This document shows, one piece after another, positions 1-7,364 of a DNA stretch of 64,000 nucleotides (positions are counted from its first letter, which is position 1; each line of letters begins with the position of its first letter). The stretch spans positions 59,598 through 123,597 of the forward strand of contig JAIDCZ010000005.1 in the NCBI GenBank assembly GCA_029055565.1, written 5' to 3'. The notes beneath the pieces are model-generated. The model was given only the letters and a program-made list of their open reading frames with translations. It was not told the DNA's origin and ran no database searches. Position numbers and translations under genes: made by a program. The stretch is from Clostridiales bacterium (GTDB lineage: Bacteria; Bacillota; Clostridia; Christensenellales; Pumilibacteraceae).

Positions 1-1589
1 TCCAACAGATTGGAGCGGTACTTCATAAGCACCGAACCCTCGTCGCACGGTGCGCCCTTGACGATAAGCTTTGTATACAACGGATTGCGCAAGCCGCCGT
101 CCAAAGTGGTTTGGCGCGTAAACGGCTGTATATCCGTCATAGCGTTGTAATTATCCCACTGCTTGGAGCCCAAGCATCTGTCATAGTCGAAAGGAATGAT
201 TATCGCTTTGTTATCCGACTTGCGGAAGTACAAATAGTAGTTGTTGGCATGGTTGCGAATGCAGTCGGGATTGCCGAGGATATAGTTGATTGCCTCGAAC
301 TTAGCAAAGAGGTCTACGTCTATATATTCGGCCATGTGCGCCGCGTCAACTTGCTCTATAGACCGAATAAAGTTGATTATGGACGAAAAGTCGCGCTGGC
401 CGGTAGTTTTATCTTTCTTTTTGTTGGTCTTTTTTTCGTAAGCATAAATCTCGTTGTTAAGCTCGTCGTTTACGCCTACCCTACCTTCCAAGTTGTCGTT
501 GGTCAAGTCCGCACCGTTTCCGCCACGGTTGCCCCAAGTGCATTTATACAGATCGCCGGCCTTGTCGCCCTCCTCGATATGCCGAAGCACGAATTCCTCG
601 TCCACCGGCTCGTGGATGCGGTACACGCCGAGGTTGATCATATCGGTATTCTTGTTGAGCGCGGACACGCTGCCAAGTGTGATATTGGGCGCGTAAATTC
701 CGTTTTCGCGAAACAGCTTCATTGCGTACAATTCGCGGATATACGTTTCGTCCAGCGTGGAGTTGTACTTAATATCTATCTTGGTCATACCGCCGAGCGT
801 ACGCGCCTTGCGGAAGTCGCGCTCGGTCTTTTTGTCAGTCCAGTCGGTAAGTTCGTTTTCGGTATATCCGTCCTCGAGGTCGTCGAACGTTTCCTTAAAC
901 GACAGCTTCATATGGATAGGATTGTAAAATCCCTCGTCGCCGTAAAACTTGTGGCGAGAGGTGTTGCCCTTCATGCGCACGCCCACGTCCTCGTAGTAGT
1001 AGTTGAGCATGCCTTTACCGCCGTCTATGCCGATAACCACGTTGTCGGCTTGGCGGTATATGGGCGACTTCCAGCCCTCTCTGTAATCGTTGTCCAGCTT
1101 TTTCCACTCGGCGTCCGACATGTTAATGGAAATAGCCACGGTGGAGCTCTCGTTGAACAGCGCGGTGTAAACGACGTCCTCGCCGCCGTACTCGTAATGC
1201 GCGGTGAACGTCTGCGCGCTTTCGTACGTAGCGGTCGGGTCGTACTTGACAGTGCCGTTGTACCAGCCGGTAAAGGCGTAACCGTCGCGCCAAGCCAGCT
1301 CGTCAAACTCGACCTTGCCGTCGCCGTTCGGCTTGCGCACTATAGTCTTTTGCCCGCTGGCAAACGCGCCGCCGGCCGTATCGAATGTAACCGCCACTTC
1401 CCCAGGTTTGACCGGATCGCTCGGTATCTCCTCGGGCTCTATCGGAACGATAGGTACCGGCGGCTTTTTGTTGCCGTCATCCTCGCCCTTGTTGCCGTCG
1501 CCGCCGTTGCCGCCGGCCGGAGTAAACGCGCACGCGGAAAGAGATAAACCCATCACCGCTATTCCCAATACTGCAAGAAACTTTTTCAT
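1..1589 (-). CDS. CotH-family lipoprotein with InlB-type repeat, partial at left edge
   Basis: Reads leftward from ATG at 1589 and runs off the window, so the C-terminus is missing (about 529 codons seen). A lipoprotein signal peptide ends in the lipobox LSAC near residue 20, followed by a Gly/Asp/Pro linker and one Listeria-Bacteroides (Flg_new/InlB B) repeat with the typical GYAFTGWYNG end. The rest resembles the CotH kinase-like family: GVRMKGN near residue 180, and NNYYLYFRKSDNKAIIIPFD followed by YDRCLG. Members of this family are atypical protein kinases of spore coats or secreted surface proteins; the lipoprotein anchor here indicates a location outside the membrane. No Shine-Dalgarno precedes the ATG, and a promoter ends only 9 nt upstream. 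The family call is fairly sure; the substrate is unknown. Confidence 0.8.
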   Translation of the reverse strand, partial: MKKFLAVLGIAVMGLSLSACAFTPAGGNGGDGNKGEDDGNKKPPVPIVPIEPEEIPSDPVKPGEVAVTFDTAGGAFASGQKTIVRKPNGDGKVEFDELAWRDGYAFTGWYNGTVKYDPTATYESAQTFTAHYEYGGEDVVYTALFNESSTVAISINMSDAEWKKLDNDYREGWKSPIYRQADNVVIGIDGGKGMLNYYYEDVGVRMKGNTSRHKFYGDEGFYNPIHMKLSFKETFDDLEDGYTENELTDWTDKKTERDFRKARTLGGMTKIDIKYNSTLDETYIRELYAMKLFRENGIYAPNITLGSVSALNKNTDMINLGVYRIHEPVDEEFVLRHIEEGDKAGDLYKCTWGNRGGNGADLTNDNLEGRVGVNDELNNEIYAYEKKTNKKKDKTTGQRDFSSIINFIRSIEQVDAAHMAEYIDVDLFAKFEAINYILGNPDCIRNHANNYYLYFRKSDNKAIIIPFDYDRCLGSKQWDNYNAMTDIQPFTRQTTLDGGLRNPLYTKLIVKGAPCDEGSVLMKYRSNLL

Positions 1590-1598
1590 AGTAATAAT

Positions 1599-1627
1599 AG
1601 TTTATCACACCCCAACGCATAAATCAA
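1599..1627 (-). promoter_or_regulatory. Promoter of the CotH lipoprotein gene
   Basis: On the minus strand, -35 TTGATT (1622-1627), 17-bp spacer, -10 TAAACT (1599-1604). Only 9 nt separate the -10 box from the ATG, which predicts an almost leaderless mRNA. Confidence 0.5.
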
Positions 1628-1666
1628 CTTAAAAAAATGAATTTGCGAATATTTTTTTATTATCTA

Positions 1667-1695
1667 TCGACATATAGCCGAATTTATGTTATACT
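1667..1695 (+). promoter_or_regulatory. Promoter of the small membrane protein gene, leaderless arrangement
   Basis: -35 TCGACA (1667-1672), 17-bp spacer, -10 TATACT (1690-1695). The start codon at 1702 is 6 nt after the -10 box, so transcription should begin at or next to the ATG. Confidence 0.6.
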
Positions 1696-1701
1696 AACCG
1701 T

Positions 1702-1980
1702 ATGAAAAAGATTATCCCGATAATAACGTTATGCCTTGCAATAGCCGTGGCGGCGCTGAACGCCATAGCGCTGATATGCGCGTGCGTAGCGCTGTACGCG
1801 CCGCAAGTAAAGCTGATATCAATCCCCACCGCCATAGCCGGCTTGGTTGCAATTTGCTTCCTCGCACCGTTTGCATTTCTGTTCAAAAAGGATATACTGT
1901 GCAAAATTGCGCTGTATATAGACTTGGTTTCGCTTGCTGTAGCGATAACTGCGGTTGCAATAGCATTTTCCGCACTATAA
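1702..1980 (+). CDS. Small membrane protein of unknown function
   Basis: 92 residues, almost entirely hydrophobic, with three predicted membrane helices (about residues 4-33, 38-60 and 68-90) and short Lys-containing turns. I recognise no family. There is no Shine-Dalgarno sequence; the ATG sits 6 nt downstream of a good -10 box, so the message is probably leaderless. It is monocistronic, followed by a strong terminator shared with convergent gapA. It lies between a CotH lipoprotein and gapA with no obvious functional link to either. Confidence 0.6.
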   Translation: MKKIIPIITLCLAIAVAALNAIALICACVALYAPQVKLISIPTAIAGLVAICFLAPFAFLFKKDILCKIALYIDLVSLAVAITAVAIAFSAL

Positions 1981-2000
1981 CAAACTCATATTTACACACA

Positions 2001-2031
2001 AAAAAACTCCTCTTTTCGAGGAGTCTTTTTT
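2001..2031. terminator. Bidirectional terminator between the membrane protein gene and gapA
   Basis: Stem ACTCCTC / GAGGAGT (2006-2012 with 2018-2024), loop TTTTC, A-run before and T-run after, so it works in both directions for the convergent genes ending at 1980 and 2051. Confidence 0.85.
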
Positions 2032-2050
2032 GTTTTGAAATTAGTTAAGA

Positions 2051-3088
2051 TTAAAGCTCTGCAAAGTATTTGATGGTGCGAACCATCTGGCTGGTGTACG
2101 AGTTTTCGTTGTCGTACCACGCAACGACTTGGACCTGGTAAAGGTCGTCGCCAACCTTGCTGACCATGGTCTGGGTTGCGTCGAACAACGAGCCGTAGCG
2201 CATGCCGATAACGTCGGACGAAACGATGGGATCCTCGTTGTAGCCGTAGGACTCGGAAGCAACGGCCTTCATGGCGGCGTTGATGCCTTCCTTAGTCACG
2301 TCCTTGCCCTTTACGACGGCGGTAAGGATGGTGGTGGAGCCGGTAGGAACGGGCACGCGCTGTGCCGAACCTATAAGCTTGCCGTTAAGCTCGGGAATAA
2401 CCAAGCCGATAGCCTTTGCCGCGCCCGTCGAGTTGGGAACGATGTTGGCGGCGCCGGCACGTGCACGACGCATATCGCCCTTGCGGTGCGGGCCGTCGAG
2501 AATCATTTGGTCGCCGGTGTAGGCGTGAATGGTGCTCATAATACCGGACTGGATAGGCGCGTAATCGTTAAGCGCTTTAGCCATAGGCGCAAGGCAGTTT
2601 GTGGTGCAGCTTGCGGCGGAAATAATTTGGTCGCCCTTGGTAAGGGTCTTTTCGTTTACGCTGTAAACTACGGTTTTAAGGTCGTTGCCCGCAGGTGCGG
2701 AAATAACGACTTTTTTGGCGCCGGCGTTGATGTGCGCCATGGACTTTTCCTTCGAGCAGTAGAAGCCGGTGCACTCAAGCACTACGTCTACGCCAAGCTT
2801 GCCCCAAGGCAAATCCTTTGCGTCTTTTTCGGCATAAATCTTTAAGGTTTTGCCGTCTACCGTAATGGTGTTGGCCTCGTCGTCGGCGGTAACGGTGTGC
2901 AAGTTTTCGCCGATAGTGCCGCAGTAACCCTTTTGCGCGGTGTCGTACTTCAAAAGATTAGCCAACATCGAGGGCTTGGTAAGGTCATTGATTGCCACAA
3001 TTTCGTAGCCCTTTGCACCGAACATTTGACGGAACGCAAGACGTCCGATACGTCCGAAACCATTGATTGCAACTTTTACGTTTGCCAT
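2051..3088 (-). CDS. gapA: Glyceraldehyde-3-phosphate dehydrogenase, type I
   Basis: Cytoplasmic glycolytic enzyme that oxidises and phosphorylates glyceraldehyde 3-phosphate to 1,3-bisphosphoglycerate using NAD. At 345 residues it is near the family length. Rossmann motif GFGRIGR is at residues 10-16, and Asp35 at the end of the second strand fits NAD rather than NADP preference. The active-site motif SCTTN is at 160-164 with nucleophile Cys161. The start has GGAGG at the right distance. It has its own consensus promoter and a terminator, so it is monocistronic here rather than in the usual gap-pgk-tpi operon. It shares the neighbourhood with fba and pfkA. Confidence 0.97.
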   Translation of the reverse strand: MANVKVAINGFGRIGRLAFRQMFGAKGYEIVAINDLTKPSMLANLLKYDTAQKGYCGTIGENLHTVTADDEANTITVDGKTLKIYAEKDAKDLPWGKLGVDVVLECTGFYCSKEKSMAHINAGAKKVVISAPAGNDLKTVVYSVNEKTLTKGDQIISAASCTTNCLAPMAKALNDYAPIQSGIMSTIHAYTGDQMILDGPHRKGDMRRARAGAANIVPNSTGAAKAIGLVIPELNGKLIGSAQRVPVPTGSTTILTAVVKGKDVTKEGINAAMKAVASESYGYNEDPIVSSDVIGMRYGSLFDATQTMVSKVGDDLYQVQVVAWYDNENSYTSQMVRTIKYFAEL

Positions 3089-3153
3089 AAAAAACCTCCA
3101 AAACTTTTATATGGATATTTAATTTAAGCAATATGCTTTTGCTTATCGTAGAT

Positions 3154-3182
3154 ATTATACCGCTTTCCTCTCCTTTCGTCAA
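3154..3182 (-). promoter_or_regulatory. gapA promoter
   Basis: -35 TTGACG (3177-3182), 17-bp spacer, -10 TATAAT (3154-3159); predicted start near 3147 gives a leader of about 60 nt. Confidence 0.8.
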
Positions 3183-3194
3183 GCGGATTGATAT

Positions 3195-3230
3195 AATTCA
3201 GAATGCAGAATTAAGAATTAAGAATGAATG
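3195..3230. repeat. Short AATTC/AATTAAGAAT-type intergenic repeat
   Basis: Imperfect direct and inverted copies of AATTAAGAAT and AATTC. Related sequence recurs near 3329-3355, 6055-6085, 6262-6290, 18880-18905, 46455-46505, 51190-51215, 55545-55575 and 62841-62892, always between genes. Confidence 0.6.
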
Positions 3231-3303
3231 AAACGGTTTTATTTAAGCGATTAAAGCCCATTGCAGTAAATCGTATTTGCTTGCTACCGTTACGTTCAAA
3301 TCA

Positions 3304-3327
3304 GAAAAGTCGGGCGTTGCGCCCGAC
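3304..3327 (-). terminator. Terminator of the YcxB-like gene
   Basis: GTCGGGCG / CGCCCGAC stem with a 3-nt loop (3309-3327), followed on the minus strand by TTTTCTGATTTG. Confidence 0.65.
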
Positions 3328-3346
3328 AATTCTGCATTCTATATTC

Positions 3347-3841
3347 TTAATTGCTTTCCAACAACAGCTTGCCTTGTCGCTCCGCCATATACGTCTTAAG
3401 CTCCGAAAACGCTTGGCCGGACGTGATTGCGTCCTTAACGATAAACACCGTATCCTTGCCGGTATACGCAACGAGATAGGTCTTTCTGTCCTTTATTTTG
3501 GTTATATCGGCAAACATCGCAACGCTGTCGCCGTTTACCGTCACGCCGTTTTTGTCTATTACTACCTCCAGCTCGTTGTCGTCAGTGCCGACCACGCTGG
3601 ATATAAGGTTTTTGGGCGCAATCATCATAAGCAATGCGACGGCGGCAAGCAATCCCGAAAACACGAGGATAATTATACCGATAACGAGTATGGTCGTCTG
3701 CGGGTTAAGCACTACCGCAACTATGCCGACCGCCAATCCGATTACCGCAACGGCGAAGTACAGCACGAAGTAAAACAGCGCCAGCTTTTTGTTTTCGGCT
3801 TTAATATCGCCCGCGGTTATCGCGTATTTTAATTCAAACAT
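3347..3841 (-). CDS. Two-helix membrane protein, YcxB-like
   Basis: 164 residues from the ATG at 3841, chosen because GGAG lies about 10 nt upstream; an in-frame ATG at 3856 has no such signal. The N-terminal 25 residues are cytoplasmic-looking, then come two adjacent membrane helices (about residues 23-46 and 52-76) and a soluble C-terminal domain of alternating strands. This layout matches the YcxB-like family of unknown function, but the assignment is by architecture rather than a diagnostic motif. It lies 18 bp downstream of the aminopeptidase gene and may be co-transcribed with it; a hairpin terminator follows. Confidence 0.6.
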   Translation of the reverse strand: MFELKYAITAGDIKAENKKLALFYFVLYFAVAVIGLAVGIVAVVLNPQTTILVIGIIILVFSGLLAAVALLMMIAPKNLISSVVGTDDNELEVVIDKNGVTVNGDSVAMFADITKIKDRKTYLVAYTGKDTVFIVKDAITSGQAFSELKTYMAERQGKLLLESN

Positions 3842-3859
3842 TTCTTGACACTCCACTTT

Positions 3860-4975
3860 TTATTTAAGGTTTTCGGGATTCAATCCGAGCAGTTCTTTTA
3901 TTACGAACCTACCGTTGTCGCGGATAAGAACGTCGTCAAAGTAGATTTGTCCGCCGCCGACTTCGGGTGTCTGGCGCAAAACCAAGTCCCAATGCACTGC
4001 GGAAATATTGCCGTTGTACGCGTCGTCGTAACAGCACCCCGGCGTGAAGTGAATGGAACCGGAAATCTTTTCGTCAAACAGAATGTCGCAAATGGCGTCC
4101 GTTATATACGGATTGACGCCTATAGCAAACTCGCCCACGTACCGCGCGCCGTCGTCGGTATTGAAAATATCCTCCGACTTTTCGGTGTTGGAGCTTTCCG
4201 CCTTGACGATTTTTCCGTCCTTAAAGGTAAGCCGTACCCAGTCGAACTTGCAACCGTTGTACACGGTGGGCGTATTGTACGTGATTACGCCGTTTACCGA
4301 ATTTTTGACCGGTGCGGTGTACACCTCGCCGTCGGGAATATTGCAAAGCCCAGCGCACTTGACGGCGGGAATATCCTTAATGGAGAAGGTAAGATCGGTG
4401 TCCTTAGCGACAAGCCGAACCTTGTCGGTCTTGTTCATAAGCGCTTGGAGCGCGTTCATAGCCTTGTCCATTTTGGCGTAGTCGAGGTTGCACACGTTAA
4501 AGTAATGGTCCTCAAACTGTTCGGTGGACATGCAAGCAAGCTGAGCCATGGACGGCGAAGGATAGCGCAAAACGACCCAGCGCGTCTTTTTTACCCTTAT
4601 CTCGTGGTGAACTGGATGCGAGTAAATGCTCATATACTTATCCATACGGTCGGACGGAACGAGCGAATTTTCGTAGCTGTTGTTGCCGCCGCGCAAGCCG
4701 ATATAGCAGTCCATATTGGACATTACTTCGGCGTCCAGCTTGCTCCAAAGCTTAAGCTGTTCGTCGCTTGCGCCGCTAAGTAGCTTTGCGCGCACGCGCG
4801 TATCTATATTGGTTACAAACGCTTGGGCGCCCGCTTCGTACACCGCGGTTATAATTTCGTTTACCAGCGAGTACGGCACGTCAAACGCCTCTATAAGCAC
4901 CTTGTCGCCCTTTTTAGCGGCGATAGAGTAGTTAACGAGATTATGCGCCAGCTTTACCATTCTTTCGTCTTTCAT
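3860..4975 (-). CDS. M29-family (AmpS/PepS-type) metallo-aminopeptidase
   Basis: 371 residues, the usual size for peptidase family M29 (thermophilic aminopeptidase). These are cytoplasmic, dinuclear-metal enzymes that remove N-terminal residues from peptides. Family landmarks are visible in order: NIPDGEVYTAP, GARYVGEFAIGVNP, GSIHFTPG and SAVHWDLVL, which together supply the Glu, His and Asp metal ligands. GGAGG lies 12 nt before the ATG and a strong promoter upstream. The gene is divergent from fba, with the two promoters about 10 bp apart. Natural peptide substrates cannot be inferred. Confidence 0.9.
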   Translation of the reverse strand: MKDERMVKLAHNLVNYSIAAKKGDKVLIEAFDVPYSLVNEIITAVYEAGAQAFVTNIDTRVRAKLLSGASDEQLKLWSKLDAEVMSNMDCYIGLRGGNNSYENSLVPSDRMDKYMSIYSHPVHHEIRVKKTRWVVLRYPSPSMAQLACMSTEQFEDHYFNVCNLDYAKMDKAMNALQALMNKTDKVRLVAKDTDLTFSIKDIPAVKCAGLCNIPDGEVYTAPVKNSVNGVITYNTPTVYNGCKFDWVRLTFKDGKIVKAESSNTEKSEDIFNTDDGARYVGEFAIGVNPYITDAICDILFDEKISGSIHFTPGCCYDDAYNGNISAVHWDLVLRQTPEVGGGQIYFDDVLIRDNGRFVIKELLGLNPENLK

Positions 4976-4998
4976 ATCAGTTACATGCCTCCAATCGT

Positions 4999-5027
4999 AT
5001 TATAATTCTTTTTTGAAAAAAAGTCAA
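4999..5027 (-). promoter_or_regulatory. Aminopeptidase promoter
   Basis: -35 TTGACT (5022-5027), 17-bp spacer, -10 TATAAT (4999-5004), minus strand. Confidence 0.8.
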
Positions 5028-5035
5028 TAAAACAG

Positions 5036-5064
5036 TAGTCAAATCTTTGATAATGTGCTATACT
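5036..5064 (+). promoter_or_regulatory. fba promoter with extended -10
   Basis: -35 TAGTCA (5036-5041), 17-bp spacer, TG-N-TATACT extended -10 (5059-5064). The divergent aminopeptidase promoter lies just upstream. Confidence 0.7.
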
Positions 5065-5122
5065 GTGTATGGGTTTTGAATAGAAAACCTATATAATAAA
5101 CGTTGGAGGGAAACAACAAATT

Positions 5123-6052
5123 ATGCCGTTAGTAAATACTAAAGATATGTTCGCAAAGGCATACGAGGGCGGATACGCCATTGGCGCGTTCAACATCAAC
5201 AACATGGAAACTATTCAGGGCATCGTCGAAGCCGGTAAGCTCGAAAACGCTCCGCTTATTCTCCAAGTTTCGTCCAGTGCCATTAAGTACGCCAATCCCA
5301 AGTACTTGACCAAAATGGTTCAAGCCGCTGTTGAGGATTCGGGCTTGCCCATTTGCTTACATCTCGACCATGGCAATTCCTACGACCTTTGCGTTGAAGT
5401 TATTAAGCACGGATTTACTTCCGTTATGATTGACGCGTCGTCGCACCCGCTTGCCGAGAACATCAAAATCACCTCGCAAGTAGTTCAGTACGCTCACGAC
5501 CACGGCGTGACCGTAGAAGCCGAGCTTGGCCGCCTTGCCGGCGTTGAGGATAACGTAAAGGTATCCGAGTCCGACGCGCTTTACACCGATCCCGAGGAGG
5601 CCGCTGAATTCGTGGCCAAGACGGGCGTCGACTCGCTGGCTATAGCAATCGGCACCAGCCACGGTGCGTTCAAGTTCAAGGGCGACGCAAAGCTTCGTTT
5701 CGATATTTTGGAAAAGGTATCAAGCCTTTTGCCCAAGTTCCCCATCGTTCTCCACGGCGCAAGCTCGGTACTCCCCGACTACGTAAAGATGGTAAACGAC
5801 TTTGGCGGCACGATGCCCGGCGCCAAGGGTATTCCAGAGGAAATGCTCCGCAAAGCCGCGTCTATGGCGGTCTGCAAGATCAACGTTGACAGCGACCTTC
5901 GTCTCGCCTTTACCGCCGCCGTGCGTAAACACTTTGCCGAAAACCCCGCGCACTTCGACCCTCGCCAGTACCTCGGCGACGGCCGCACGCTCGTTACCGA
6001 ATGCGTACGCCACAAGCTTGTAAACGTACTCGGTTGCGCCGGAAAAGCGTAA
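5123..6052 (+). CDS. fba: Class II fructose-bisphosphate aldolase
   Basis: Zn-dependent aldolase that cleaves fructose 1,6-bisphosphate to dihydroxyacetone phosphate and glyceraldehyde 3-phosphate. 309 residues, as expected for the class IIB group. Visible motifs: LDHG at 81-84 (catalytic Asp and Zn-ligand His), EAELG at 132-136, GTSHG at 177-181 (His ligand), HGASS at 211-215 and the phosphate-binding INVDSDLR near 255. GGAGGG precedes the ATG. Monocistronic, with its own promoter and terminator. Functionally it works between pfkA and gapA, both within 3 kb but on the other strand. Confidence 0.97.
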   Translation: MPLVNTKDMFAKAYEGGYAIGAFNINNMETIQGIVEAGKLENAPLILQVSSSAIKYANPKYLTKMVQAAVEDSGLPICLHLDHGNSYDLCVEVIKHGFTSVMIDASSHPLAENIKITSQVVQYAHDHGVTVEAELGRLAGVEDNVKVSESDALYTDPEEAAEFVAKTGVDSLAIAIGTSHGAFKFKGDAKLRFDILEKVSSLLPKFPIVLHGASSVLPDYVKMVNDFGGTMPGAKGIPEEMLRKAASMAVCKINVDSDLRLAFTAAVRKHFAENPAHFDPRQYLGDGRTLVTECVRHKLVNVLGCAGKA

Positions 6053-6096
6053 CATCAATTCGGAAATTAGGAATTCGGAATTCAATACGAATAACG

Positions 6097-6127
6097 AAAA
6101 TGCTCGGTGCAAAAACCGAGCATTTTT
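6097..6127 (+). terminator. fba terminator
   Basis: AAAATGCTCGG / CCGAGCATTTT stem, 8-nt loop, T-run. Confidence 0.8.
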
Positions 6128-6136
6128 ATATTTAAT

Positions 6137-6255
6137 AAGGCTGAGATTCTTCGCTACGCTCAGAATGACAAAAAAAGATTTGCTTTACTATTAACCAAAC
6201 TACTGTTTTCTTGTCATTCCGAGCATTTTTTGCCCGCCGAGGAATCTCATCCTTT
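6137..6255. repeat. Inverted-repeat (MITE-like) element, copy 1
   Basis: 119 bp bounded by AAGGCTGAGATTCTTC and GAGGAATCTCATCCTT. Its right half (CCGAGCATTTTTTGCCCGCCGA) is nearly identical to that of the copy at 51036-51186. No coding capacity. An AATTC-type repeat follows to 6290. Confidence 0.75.
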
Positions 6256-6290
6256 TTTATAATTCTTAATTCTGCATTCTTAATTCTGAA

Positions 6291-7250
6291 TTACCGCCCT
6301 ACTATCACTGCCTTTTGGTAAAGGTCGAGGTCGAATTCCTTTTTCATTGCTATGCCCTCTATAATATCCATATCGAAAAACTTGTGGTTCTTTATGCCGA
6401 CTATGCGGTTGCCTATACCCTTTTTTAGTAGTTCCACGGCGTGCACGCCGAAGCAAGTGCCGAGGTATCTGTCGCGGCACGACGGACTGCCGCCGCGCTG
6501 GATATGCCCGAGCTTGGTGGACTTGAACACCAAGTCGGATTTTTCGGACAACTGCGCTTTTAGGTCGTCGGCACTGCCCGCGCCCTCGGCAAGCACTATA
6601 ATGCCGCTGGTCTTGCCGTGCGCTTCCCCGCCGGTCAAAAGATCCAAAATTTGGTCGGCGTTAAGCGGGTGCTCGGGCACGACTATAACCTCCGCGCCGC
6701 CGCAAAGACCGGAATACAGCGCAAGGTCGCCGCAGTTTCTGCCCATAACCTCGACTATAGACACGCGCTCGTGCGAGCTCATAGTGTCGCGGATTTTGTT
6801 GATAGCGTCGAGAATCGTATTGCACGCGGTATCAAAGCCGAGCGTATAATCGGTGTACGCAAGGTCGTTGTCTATAGTACCGGGGATACCGATTGACGGA
6901 AAGCCGCGGTCGGTCATAGCCTTAGCGCCCATAAACGAGCCGTCGCCGCCTATTACTATAAGTCCCTCTACGCCGTTGGCGCGAAGGTTGTTTATCGCCT
7001 TTTGCTGGCCCGCCTCCGTTTTGAACTCCGGACAACGCGCCGTTTTGAGTATGGTGCCGCCGCGGTGGATAATATCCGAAACGTCGCGCATGCCCATAGG
7101 CTTGAACAGATTGTCTATAAGTCCTTGAAGTCCGCGCTCTACTCCCATAACCTCCATGCCCATGCCGATGCCGTACCTAACTACCGCACGGATTGCCGCG
7201 TTCATACCGGGGGCGTCGCCGCCGCTCGTCAATACCGCTATTTTTTTCAT
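6291..7250 (-). CDS. pfkA: ATP-dependent 6-phosphofructokinase
   Basis: Phosphorylates fructose 6-phosphate with ATP, the committed step of glycolysis. 319 residues, the bacterial PfkA length. SGGDAPG at 9-15 and GGDGS at 101-105 (a Gly rather than the Asp of pyrophosphate-dependent enzymes) indicate ATP use; GTIDND at 124-129 carries the catalytic Asp. GAGGT lies before the ATG. It is downstream of dnaE in the same orientation, the usual Firmicute dnaE-pfkA order, but 114 bp separate them and no pyruvate kinase gene follows; an intergenic repeat element does. A TATAAT at 7290-7295 suggests its own promoter, though the -35 is weak. Confidence 0.97.
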   Translation of the reverse strand: MKKIAVLTSGGDAPGMNAAIRAVVRYGIGMGMEVMGVERGLQGLIDNLFKPMGMRDVSDIIHRGGTILKTARCPEFKTEAGQQKAINNLRANGVEGLIVIGGDGSFMGAKAMTDRGFPSIGIPGTIDNDLAYTDYTLGFDTACNTILDAINKIRDTMSSHERVSIVEVMGRNCGDLALYSGLCGGAEVIVVPEHPLNADQILDLLTGGEAHGKTSGIIVLAEGAGSADDLKAQLSEKSDLVFKSTKLGHIQRGGSPSCRDRYLGTCFGVHAVELLKKGIGNRIVGIKNHKFFDMDIIEGIAMKKEFDLDLYQKAVIVGR

Positions 7251-7364
7251 AATATTACCTCACTTTATACAGCAAAAATATACGCTCTTATTATATCATA
7301 GACGGCGTTAAAAATAAAGAATTTTTATATACTTTATCGGGTAAAAATTTATGTCGAAATTTAT

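Noticed and set aside
111..1547. 478-codon open frame on the plus strand at the left edge
   Set aside because: Opposite strand of the CotH lipoprotein gene, which has a lipobox, InlB repeat and CotH motifs.
3224..3832. 202-codon plus-strand frame opposite the YcxB-like gene
   Set aside because: Starts inside an AATTC repeat and is antisense to a well-supported membrane protein gene.
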